64,000 bases of DNA. It comes from Symbiodinium microadriaticum. Lineage: Eukaryota; Sar; Dinophyceae; Suessiales; Symbiodiniaceae. Position 1 is the stretch's first letter, and every line of letters starts with the position of its first letter. The translations under genes and the position numbers were made by a program. This document shows positions 24,986 to 35,755 of this stretch, piece by piece. The notes beneath the pieces are model-generated. The model made no database searches, was not told where the DNA came from, and worked only from the letters and a program-made list of their open reading frames with translations. The stretch is taken from contig LSRX01000137.1 of assembly GCA_001939145.1 (NCBI GenBank), forward strand, positions 791,052 through 855,051, read 5' to 3'.

Positions 24986-25112
24986 ATAGGCCCTAAACCC
25001 TAAACCCCATGCATTCATACCAAGCCTGGAAATGAATATGAGGCGCTAAACCCTAAACCCCCTACCGAGCCTGGAAATGCACGTGGCCCTAGACCGTTAA
25101 CCCTAAAAAACC
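24986..25112. repeat. Interstitial telomere-like motifs in a tandem unit
   Basis: CCCTAAACCCTAAACCCC occurs at about 24991 and GCTAAACCCTAAACCCCC at about 25045, with degenerate CCCTAGACCGTTAACCCTAA at 25086. The words between also repeat: ACCAAGCCTGGAAATG and then ACCGAGCCTGGAAATG follow each telomere-like tract. The array is therefore roughly two copies of a unit of about 55-60 bp made of telomere-like sequence plus a GAGCCTGGAAATG spacer. Confidence 0.72.
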
Positions 25113-25224
25113 CAATTTTTTTCAGAAAAATCTGCGACAAATTTCTGAAAAAAAACTGCTCTACATTTGTGAAAACAGCTGTTCCATATTCATGAACCAT
25201 GTTGTCGTGAAATTTCCGCATGTT

Positions 25225-25560
25225 TTCTGAAACATACATATATACACACCTACACACCTGAACGTCCACACGTCCACACCTACGCACCTGCACGTATGAA
25301 CACGTGATCAGATGCACGCATACACAGATACGCACGGGCATACTTGGCAGACATGCCTAACTACCTACATACAGGCGGACAGACAGGCAGACATTCATTC
25401 CTACGTTGTTGCTTGCACACACACACACACACAGATACATAACTACGTACGTACATGCATGTATACCTGCATGCAAGCATGCTGCATACATGCATGAGTG
25501 CATGCATGCATTCATTCGAGTACTGCGCACACTGAGACACAGACGGATGCATAGATTCAT
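25225..25560. repeat. Degenerate CACACC / CATGCATG microsatellite block
   Basis: This is a run of TACACACC, CGTCCACAC, (CA)n, TACGTACGTACATGCATG and similar words. Overlapping His/Cys/Met-rich ORFs on both strands come from the repeat. Confidence 0.82.
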
Positions 25561-28500
25561 GTATACGAACATGCAAGGCGTGGGCTTGGAAGCTGAGGCC
25601 CATCGGCGCAAGAGCCTGCAGCGCTCGACCTGGCTCTGGTTTGCGGGCATCATAAGAAGCATAATAATGATTCTAGCAAAAATACCAATAACCATGATAA
25701 ATCATAACTCATGACATCATAGCAATGACAGCAATGATAATTACAATTCTGATGATTATTGTTGTAGATCATCATGAACGGAAACTTGCACTTCAGCTTG
25801 GGCCCCGGACGGGTGGAGCAGAAGGTCTCGGAATTGAGGACGATGTGGAGTCTTGCCCTGGAGCTTCCCCACAGACTCAAAGCCTGGCTAGCACGTACAG
25901 TTTCGAGATCCAGAATCTTCATTTGCGTATGCGCGGTCGCGTGTTCAACTAGGCGGCCGTGAAGGGATCGAAACTTATTTTAAGAACGGGTCAATTATCA
26001 CGGGCAGGCGAAGGCTACAAGTCTTTGTGACTTGTCGTGTGCTGGTTTCCCAGCTTGCGCGGACCCTCAGCATCCAGCTTCAACCCATGAATTCTGACCA
26101 CAAACCGATCTTATTCTATCCTTCCCCAGGCAATATTATCGCTCGTTAGAACGGACTGAGCTGCTGATGGGACGATTTGAAGTCATCGGGTTTCGAAACT
26201 TCCTCTACGGTTTTTGCATGAAGAAGAAAAACTCAAGCCGCAACTGTCTCCATCTCTGTGCCTGAGTTGCTGGTGTCGCCGCCCTGGATCATGCCCTGGC
26301 CTCAGATCGTGTCGAGTCGACGAAGAAGCACAATGCACGGCGCCATGCTCTGCTCTGAGAACAAGGCTGCCAATTTCCGAATGGACAAGCGCACAGGCAG
26401 GTCGCCACAGGAAGTCCGGGACTGCCTCTCGTGGCTGACATGCGCAAATTTCGGGGATGTTCCATTAGCAAGGCACCTGCTTGACGACGACATAGCCTAA
26501 CAGTGGCTGCAGCAATGTCAACATCCCTCGGCAGCAAGTGGCAAGTAAAGGTCGAGCGGCCATTTCGAGCGAAAGAGCGCAGATCTTCTGGCAGCAAGCT
26601 GCGCGACGGTGCCAAGCCTGGCTGATGAGAGTCACCGTGATCATCCGGGTCGTCTAAGAACGATCCTGGTGGTAGTGGTGGGGCGGCGGCAGCGATGACG
26701 ACGATGATGACGACCATCATCATCAATCATTCGCATCATCATCGTGGGGGGGAGGGGTGGCTTTTGTGGAGGTCGTGGTGGTGGTGTAGATGGCGAGGGT
26801 CAGGGTGAGGGTGCTGAATTTGTCAACAGTCTTCTAAACGTTACTGCCGTTCTGACGATGATATCATGATGGTGGTAGCGAGTGAAACATGATGGTCCAT
26901 GGTAACAGCTTACACGGGACTTTTTCGCAATGGTGACCACCGTCCACATTAATTATGATCCGTTGCCACTATGAACTATGAGTAACGGACACAGTACCAT
27001 CAATAAGACAATCGGTGCTTGCAGCGCATCCACTTGGGCATCCCGCTCTGCACTTCTTCGGACTCCGACCTGACCCGAGTCAACAGCGAGCCATGACGGT
27101 CTGACCCTTTTCCAAGCACCTGCACAGCGGTGTAGCAGACACGGTAGAAGACGTAGCCGCAGCAATGTGAAGGTGCTCCTAAAGTTCGCACAGTCGTTCG
27201 AGCGACGAAGCAATCACTGACCGAAAATGCTAATGACAGGCTCTTGCGCAACTCTATGCCACATGCCCAGCAATCATTCTTACTGATGTACACCAGAATC
27301 CGTGCAAGCAGTCCTGGCAAAACACTTCGATAAACGTGCTGCTTGCCGTCCTGAGACTTCGAGTTCCGATCTCTGCGACTCTGTGCGTCTGCGGCTCTGT
27401 GTTTGCATGTGTCCACGTATATGTGTGTGTGTGTGTGTGTGGGTGGGGGGGGCTATTCCCGGGCAGAAATTCCGGGCATCAAGGCCTTCAGCCAAAACAC
27501 TGCATTGCGAGCTGAAACGTTTGCTTGGGTCCTTCCCAGATGGCTGCTTGGCCGCCTTTGCAGAACCAGCTGTCCTTCTAGGCTTGCCGAAAGCACCAGG
27601 TCAGGCCTGAACCAGTCGCTTAGCGCAGAGTCTCAGAGTCTTCAGTCAGCTCAGCCCTGAGCCTCCTAGCGCTGCTGATCTCCAGGCAGAGAGAACCATC
27701 AGAGTCCCAGCTGCTGACACACCAAAACAGGGGCCAGTCCTAGAAAGGCGATCTCAGAAGTGAAAAACGAAGCCGGAAAGCCACTCCCCACTCCTTGTCG
27801 TTTCCACTGGCCCTAGCCACATTTAGGTCCAGGATATCCGGTCCCACACCTCCCCAAAAGCCAGACACCGAGCACTTTGATGCCATGCGAAGAGGGCTTC
27901 CCAGGCCTGTTTCAGGCAGGACCGATGGCAATGCCACTCGCCTGGCAACTGTCCCCAATGTGGACAATGTGACGAGGTCCAGGTGTTCTGGCTGCCCTCG
28001 GCACAACGCTTGGAAGCTCAGCCGCCGACTCAAACGGAGCAAGCGGAGAACTCAGAAGCACGGCATGCGAACCTGCAGGGCTTCGCCAGGCTTTCATTGG
28101 CATTAGTACTATGAGATGCTACTATTGCAACCTCACCCTCGTGCAACTCCTGGGCTTGCACCAAACAGCACTTTGCTGAGCTCTGTGCGCCTCTCGACAA
28201 TGAACTCAAAACCTAAAGCGGTCATCATGCATGGTCAGCCTGGCATTTTTTGCGCTTGCATTTCTCTTTGAGGTGGCAGCTATGCTTGGTCTCCAAGTGC
28301 CGGAGTCGTACCTCGCTTAGAACTCCATCTGTGTTTTTCTGACATGCCACAAGCCCGAGCGCGCTTCCAGGTGCTGTGCAGGGGCACGTGCCGCCACCAT
28401 CCAGGAGTGTGCTCTTTTATTTCTCTTTCGCAGTAGCCTCGCAGCCCTATGTACTTTGTAGGCCGGTGAGGGGAACGCTCATTTTGCGAGCATGTAAAGG

Positions 28501-30400
28501 CCGAGTTAGCCTTCCCAAACGCATGGGCTCTATACGTGGAGGTGCACGAGCACCACCGTTTCAGTACGTTTCCAAAATTATCTTGCTTTTTCTTTGAATG
28601 CCCTGAAGCTGTTAGCCCGAAGGCGGCTAGACAAGCCTTTGGCGTTTGGCGACTCAGTTCTCATGCAACGAGCAAACCGGACCGGCGCCACTCTGCGAGG
28701 GGGATGCTAGCCTGTGCCATGCACACCCCTAGGCAGGCACTCTGTACGGGAATGCTGCGGAAACACTGAAAACATGTCCAAGGACCCTAACTTCCATGGA
28801 CCAGTACTAAGCCAATTAACTCGATCTCCAGCTGTGTTTGGGGTCCCGGAATATGCGCCCACGCACTGTCCATGTACCTGGAGCAAGTGCTTCAAAAGGC
28901 TAGGCCGTGGGTGCAATGATCACTACGAACCAAGAGCTGCCAGAAAGATCTGACATGGGTGTTTATTCAGAAATTCAGAGAGTTGTATTCTCACCGTTTC
29001 CATCCTTTTTCTATAAGGTTTGTCGGACAAACTCAGCGTTATTGTTCAAAAGCAACTTCATCGGATCAGGCTGTTGGGGTTTATGGGGTCAGATCTTCCA
29101 TTCAGCCCTCAGTTGTCGCAAGCTCCAAAAACATCATTACGAAGCGAAACTTGCCCGGACGTCTAAAGCTGGAAGCTATGACTTGCAACGTAAATCGGAC
29201 ATCACGCCACTCAAATGAGCACGTGTCCAGCATGCATGTACGGAAGTGGCCATGCATGAGAGGCAGCTCTCACGCTTGGGAGAAGCTGCAGAATTCCGCC
29301 CGCTCCAGACCTTTACTCAGCGTCTGAATCCAGGCACAAAACTAAACATTTCATTCTTTAATTTCTGCCCATGCAGTCCGTTCCCGAGTCTGTGCAGCAA
29401 CACTCCAGTGCTAGAGGAACTGGTACTGCGGGCCTTGTTCATCATGCCAGCACTGTGCCTATCTGGGGGGGAGCCATCTCAGCTTTAGACGGATAGCTCC
29501 ACGGAAAAAGCAATAGCCCAAATGCAAAGCACGACCACAGCTGTGTTGTAGCCTTGTTTGAAAGCCGCGCTCAATGGAAGATCAAAAAGAGCGTGTAGAG
29601 AGCCACGCAACCTGCGGCACAGGCCAGCTCTTAGTCACACAAGTAGCTCATCTGCTTCTTCGTTTCGGACCTGGCCTCCGGACGCCCTCGGAGGCTGGAG
29701 CGGTCGAGCTAGAGATCTGGGTATCGTTCTGCTCCGATGAATTGCCAGAGGGAGCTTCTGTTGTAGTCAACCACGGCGGCAGGATTCCAAACGCATGATG
29801 GCGCAAAGAGGCTCTAACCCAACGTCCTCAGAGAGCATCTGGTGAGACAGGTGATATGATCTCAGAGGTGCAGGCCGTTGAGGTGCTACTCCATATGCTG
29901 CCCTATCTGACTAAGGGGATCTAATGGGTGCCCAGCTTTGGATTTTACAAGCATTGCCCGGACCTGAAGTCGCTAAAACAGTGCTGAGCAATCCCCCCAA
30001 TCCTCAGTATACTATCATACACTACGTTTCAAATCCTTGTAGAAACATCTCTAAAGGAGCCACCGCCTTTCATGCCACGGTTCCCGAGGGTGTGAGGTCG
30101 GCCGCACCCCAGTGGCCGTTGGTGGCAGCTCCCGGTTGCAGTGCAGAACAAGACTCCTTCTTGTCGTTCACCTCAGGTCTCAGCTACTTCCCTTCAGATC
30201 CCAGGAGAAAGGGTGTAGAGTTTACTATTTTGTGCCGCCTCATGGCAGGCCCCGCATCAGCTTTTCACAGGCTGTGTCAGGCGCCATACCACCAAAAAAC
30301 AATAAACGCAAAGCCTTCCCTCGTGCAAGCATGGTGCTGCCCAGTTCGCATCAGTAATATTGTACTCTGCCTTGGCAGATTGAACCCCGGCTGAGACTGT
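25561..30400. other. No gene recognised
   Basis: A GAT/CATCAT triplet patch lies at about 26690-26730, followed by GGGGGGGAGGGG, and a (TG)n tract at 27420-27450. Weakly coding ORFs include + 26258-26500 (KRTGRSPQEVRDCLSWLT, then ARHLLDDDIA), minus 27740-28042 (WGGVGPDILDLNVARASGND) and + 29574-29798 (MEDQKERVESHATCGTGQLL). None has a recognised domain, and antisense readings of similar quality exist, so they are not called genes. Confidence 0.4.
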
Positions 30401-30559
30401 GCAAAAGAAAGACTATGAGGAAGACTGGACGTGAGTAGAAGTGCAATAGTGCCGTGGCGGTGACGATGACAATGACGGTTGCGGTGTTGGTCGTGGTGGC
30501 AGGGACGGTAGCGATGGCAGTGGTGCTGGTGGTTTTGGATAGTCTGCTGTGGCGATGTG

Positions 30560-30650
30560 TCTAGTTGTTGCTGTTGCTGCTGCTGTTTGCTACTGCACTT
30601 TTCACTGTTGGGATAGTTGTCGTCCTGCTCGTCGTCGTCGTCGCCTTCGC

Positions 30651-30689
<39 letters not shown>

Positions 30690-30705
30690 TGCTGCCCCTG
30701 CTCTC
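30560..30705. repeat. (CTG)n / (GTC)n triplet repeat
   Basis: GTTGCTGTTGCTGCTGCTG is followed by a GTCGTCGTC patch and then about 13 CTG units at 30650-30690. It lies 3' of the last identified GH5 exon on the minus strand. Confidence 0.9.
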
Positions 30706-31041
30706 CCGACTGTGTCGCGCGGCAGCTGTAACACTCGTTGCACTTGTTCTGCCCAAAATCTGCAAATCGAGTGTGCGAGTCGCACTTGTGTTTGAGGTTT
30801 CTACTGCTGGTAAAATCCAGCCAGCCCTTCGCATCACCCCGGAGTGTGCTTTCCAACGCACCTCCCAATGCAAACATATCCTAGTCCTAGCATCTCTAAG
30901 CCTCTATATGTAAGTCAGCCCTGTCTTCCCGCGAACGTCTTGCAGCGTTGCCCGGCAGGCATGGCCGTCTGTCATTCTCACGCCACCACTATAGCGCTGA
31001 TGTAGCCACGCCGTGGACATGACTTCACAAGCCTGGGTCGC

Positions 31042-32440
31042 CTGCCATTAAATCCTCCCATTTCTGCGCCTCCTCAAGGTCCAGATGTCCGTTCCCATTG
31101 GCTTCACACGTCCCCCACTCTGATACTAACCTTCGTGCGGCCAATGCCAAGCTGCAAAGACAAAGCGCAAATAGAACCATGAACTTTGCTCCCTGCGCTG
31201 ACCGCACGTTTCTGCTGACAAGCTGCAGTGCTACCCCCATTTCCACTGCCTTGATTGCCTTATCTCGCAGGTACTGGTGATGGGTCCCCGCATAAAAGTG
31301 CAGGGTGTAAACGATATTGTCGCCTGGCGGAATGCAATCAGCCGCAAAAGTCTGTTGCATAAACCGGGCACCTGCCTTGAACCCGCTCATTCGATGCAAT
31401 ATCAACGTCTTGCGACCAGGTTGGAGTACCACAAATGACAATGTTGTCCGAATAAGGCCGAATGACCTGCGCCGATGATTCTGCAAAATTCTGCAAATAC
31501 ACGGCTGAAGAACGCTGGCACGAGTTCTGCTTTCTACTTCTGGCAAATTTGACTCAGAAGTCAGAAGAATCAACAGAGCAAGGGCCTTGAGAATTTCCTG
31601 GTGGTATGGCTTGACGGCCTTCCGAGAGCTGACACGACACTTCACAAAATCCATCGGCTCATGTTGGCGTAGCACAAAGCCTCTGGGGGAATACTCGTAA
31701 GCACAAGTAGTTGCAGAGAAATGTCAACAAGAGCTTCAACTTTGGAACGGCTATAGATCGACATGTCCGAGCTTGCAGTACCACAGGACGGATGGTCCTG
31801 GCTCCAACTCTGCCAAGTGGGCTCGTTGAAAGTCTCGAACAGAACGTTTGGCAGGTGACCATATGTTTTGGCCTGCACAGGAAGCGCACGATGAGACTGC
31901 ATGAGCCCCCAGCAAGGCAAGACAAGTGCATTCGTTCGGCCGGAGTGCAATCCGTCGGAAGAACGGCTTTGCTCTTGCAATATTTCTGTTGGCGTGATGG
32001 TCGTGCCAGTCGACAATGACGTACAAGCCTGCCGGACAAGTCATGGGCAAGGCTGGCAGAATCTCGGCGGGGTCGTTCGGGCCTAGAGCATGCGCGGCCC
32101 AAACGACTCGCACGAGTTTGCGAAACCTGGGTTGTTGGATGTTGGCATCCGCACGCCGGAGCGTGTCGGGTTGCAGAACAGACAGTGGCTGCAGCAAGCA
32201 TCATCATGGCGAGGCACTCTCGCTCTGGTCGATCGAGATATCCACCAGCTTCTACCCCCATGGCAGCACGGATGATCTGAATTCCCCAATCCTGGGACAA
32301 AAACAGAACATACCGGAAGGATTAGCAAAGTGTGGCGCTGGGGATGCGGCACGCTGCAGCCATCTGAGCGTATCCTCGTTCCAGTATTTACCTCCCCACC
32401 TCGGCTTCCCAGGCATGCCGAGCCAGAAAAGGCACAGCAG
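31042..32440 (-). CDS. GH5-family endoglucanase (cellulase), multi-exon, 3' end not found
   Basis: The enzyme would hydrolyse beta-1,4-glucan (cellulose) and be secreted; dinoflagellates carry cellulosic thecal plates. Nine minus-strand exons join in frame: 32440-32351 (PGKPRWGGKYWNEDTLRWL), 32291-32218 (DWGIQIIRAAMGVEAGGYL), 32126-32083, 32028-31949 (LYVIVDWHDHHAN), 31872-31798 (LPNVLFETFNEPTWQSWSQ), 31618-31586 (AVKPYHQEILK), 31466-31376 (DNIVICGTPTWSQDVD), 31323-31227 (NIVYTLHFYAGTHHQYLRDK) and 31130-31042 (LVSEWGTCEANGNG). The acid/base Glu is in FNEP and the nucleophile Glu in SEWGT; the HDHHA, LHFYAGTH and WGGKYWN motifs are all present, so the barrel is intact up to strand beta-7. Donors are GC at six introns, GT at one and GA at one, with introns of 52-179 bp. 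Missing are the signal peptide and N-terminal exons (upstream of 32440) and the final strand (usually YVNWA-like), not found down to 30.3 kb. Confidence 0.93.
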
Positions 32441-35340
32441 CTAGGGCTGCGGCTCTGCTGCTTACTAGTTCACCCGGTACTTGTCTTCAACAGCATTATC
32501 CAACTTATGACTGGCGCTCTCCGGCACAACACTTTGGATGCCCACGGCTGTTTCTGCGCGCGTTGGCATGTCATTGGCCAATCTCTCAGAGTCCGAGGGC
32601 TCCAAGGCTCTACACTGCTGTACAATAATGGCTGCAGGGCCAGTGCCAGAGAAGACTCGTACAGTATGTCGCCAGTGAATATAGAGCATTTGCAGGACGG
32701 CATCGGTCGTCACGGTCATCATCGCAAGTGACCGATCAGGCAAACCGTTGGTTTGGGTTGCTCAACCCGATTGTTCCAGCATCTGCGGCTTTGGCGGACT
32801 CAACCGCCACAGCATTTCTAGCAAGCACTGCGCTCGCGCTTGCTCCACCGGGGGACACTGGAGGCATGCCTGTCAGTAAAGTCCGCCGCGCTTGAACTCA
32901 GACACAATCGCATTCACCATCACAGGCCTGGCGCACCCGTATTTCCGTCGAAAAGGCTCGCGGGCTGCGGCACCATCCCGATTGGGCGCACGCCCGGGGC
33001 CGGCTGCCTCACGAGATGAACCGTCACATCGTTGGATTCATTGGGGCCATCAGTATCAGTCCTATGGAGTTTTCTGCGCCAAGCTTCATCACAGGCATAC
33101 CAGGAGCCCCCAACCTTGCTGCAAAAAACTCACAGAATGTAGAAAGCAGAACCCAAAAAATCAGACTTGCCTCGCCTCTCCAGCAGTAGCAATGACACTC
33201 GCTGACAGGGAGCGGATGGACTTGGCAATATTGCGGGAAAGGTGGCATGGGCGGCGTCATCTGGCAGCCTGCCCTTAGTAGCTTAACTCTTGCTGCTCTG
33301 CCGCGCTCCAGCCTTCCCAGCCGAGCAGTTTCATCTGAGGCTCATGGGACGAAGGACGGGTGCGCCTGGAGCTGGAGCTGGAGGCCTCCGGTTTCACCCC
33401 GACACTTCAAAAGTCCAAGCGCAAAAAAACCTCACTAGAGATGCCAAGCCTGATCATTGGGGCCTGGGTGTAGGCCACTGGAGGCATGTTCCTGACGCGT
33501 CGTGAGGCGCTGTGCTGCTGACAATTCCAGGCTGCATGTTCAGGCTACTGATAGCAGGGCCAAAGCACAATGCTTGGAGGATGTTCTCAAGCTCCTTTTG
33601 AACAGCCTGCAGAGCTGCTTCAGGTCATGCACTCGCGTGCATCGTATGACATGCAAAGTGAGCTACTCGTAGCCTCAGATTGGTTCTGCAGCTCTGAGGA
33701 TTTCATCAGGTGGGACTCCGCAAGCCGACCTGTGGAAGACATACAGCTAAAGATGCTACCCACGAGGCTTCGCATGCTTCGCGTTAAAGGCGGCCAAGAT
33801 GCGGTGTTCGTCGATGCCTCCCAGGTTTTCCGCCAGTGCACCCGTTTGGCCGTGCAGAACTTGGTCCAGCATCTGATGCATCCTTGGCACATCTCAGAAA
33901 GCTGCACTGAAAGCAAAAAAGCCGATGTTCCTCTCCAAGGAGCTGCTGCTTGATCAAAGGATCGCTCATGTTGGCCTTGTTTCCTACCTGGCCAGATACA
34001 ACCCCTGAATGTCCAAGCCAGTACTCTGTAGGCCATGCCTGTCAAACTGAGTCCATTGGCCTCCGACTTACAGAATCATCAGACAAAACATCGAACGAGC
34101 ATAATCATCATACCCGCGCCACGCAAGCTGACGAAGCGTATCCTGGCCCTCTGCCCCCCCCCTCCAGTGGCCTGCGGCCGCGCTTCGCTTGCAGCCGGGC
34201 CAAGGCGGACCACGCGAAGCGTTTATAATCAAGTTTCTGGGGCTGTCTTGGGAACTCAAGTTTCTGGAGAGGCAGAGCATCATGTATCGATTTCCTTACG
34301 TGTGATGCCACACTGGCCTCACTCGCTTTCCCCATGAGCATAGAGGTGTTGCCCGCAATGCTTTCCAGCATCGAGTGGTACCTGATGCCGCTAAGCATGC
34401 CAATCGTATGTGAAGATGCGGAGGCTGAGTAGGCTATAAATGCATGGTTGTTGCAATGCAGCAACAACTGAACCACGAGCTACCACGCCTGCAAAGCCAA
34501 GTCGCTGCTTCTCTTTGCCCAGCTGATATGCCAAGAGATCCGCGCATCTGGCCAGTTCTGCTCGATAGCGCACGACCTGGGAGCCGTCGCAAGAGTGTAC
34601 GGGAGACGTACATAGACTGTGAGCTGTGAAGCAAATGCCCCTGGTGAGCTGATCTTGTTGTACTACGGACTGGCACATTACAGCAATTCGAGTACCCTGT
34701 GTGGCACACATGAACGGCTACAACGCACTGGTGCCCGGCATCCTCAGTCAGCTGCTGAACCTACGAGTAGAGATATTTGCAGACACTTCGCATCTGTGGC
34801 TTCAGTTATGGGACACTTGGCATCGCCTCACGCTCGAACTCCAGGCAGAGTTGCTCCGTCAGTTGTTGGCAGAAGCCGCGAAATGCATTCACCTTCCGGC
34901 GACCAAGCTGCAGCATCGTCAAACCCCGTGTCGATCCAGCCTTTGGGGCTGTCTCCACAGCAGCTGGGCTGCCCCCGACTGCCGACCCTGGTCCCGGTCT
35001 TGATCCAGGCGCGGGAGATCGCGCGAGTGCCATGGCAGGGACTACACGGATGCAACCTCTGAAGGCTATTGTAAGGGATCTTCCTTGCGTCACTAGATGC
35101 TGCAATGCTGCAACCTCCATGGCTGGTGCAACTTCTAGAGATCTACTTCAGGAATGGCTTGTGGCCGAAATAAGCACGGATAATTGCGCAGCTGGAAGTC
35201 TTCTGAAAACTCCCCTCGCAACCATAGCTTCCGCGCGTCTCCCTGCGTAGTACATTTAGCAGAGGCGCTGTGACCAGAAAAGCGACATGCCGCGGAGCCG
35301 GACAGGTTCGCCGGTCTTCTGACCTCAAGCTCAGCAAGGA
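32441..35340. other. No gene recognised
   Basis: N-terminal exons of the GH5 gene should lie here but were not found. Coding-like stretches without a recognised family include + 33570-33953 (QSELLVASDWFCSSEDFIRW, then LRMLRVKGGQDAVFVDASQV) and overlapping frames at 34.70-35.25 kb (minus: RRKVNAFRGFCQQLTEQLCL; plus: RDLLQEWLVAEISTDNCAAG). Opposite-strand readings are equally open, so they are left unassigned. Confidence 0.4.
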
Positions 35341-35404
35341 GCAGGCATAATGCAATTATGTGCACGGAAGTGGGGAGCGAAACAACAAGGAGGAGACTCT
35401 AAAT

Positions 35405-35639
35405 CCGATTCCTCCTCCTCCCTCCTCCTGCTCCTCCTCAGATCGTCTCAACGTCAACGTCATCACCATGATCACCATAAGCAGCCTGATCATGATCATT
35501 GTCAGCTTCTTCCTCAAGTATTCAACATGAGGATCGTCGTGTTTGCTCCAGTCTCCTCCTCCTCCTCGTCGCAGAAACAGCAGTAGCATCAGTCCACTTG
35601 TGCTCGGAGTCGCGGTATGAATATCGTCGACATCGCGGT

Positions 35640-35682
<43 letters not shown>

Positions 35683-35705
35683 ACTGCCGCTGCCGCTGCT
35701 GCTGC

Positions 35706-35753
<48 letters not shown>

Positions 35754-35755
35754 TC
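35405..35755. repeat. (TCC)n and (CTG)n triplet repeats
   Basis: There is a TCC-rich patch at about 35410-35440 and another near 35550-35570. A CTG/TGC array at 35638-35752, interrupted by ACTGCCGCTGCCG, covers about 115 bp. The long Leu, Cys or Ser/Gln ORFs that cross it are repeat artefacts. Confidence 0.92.
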
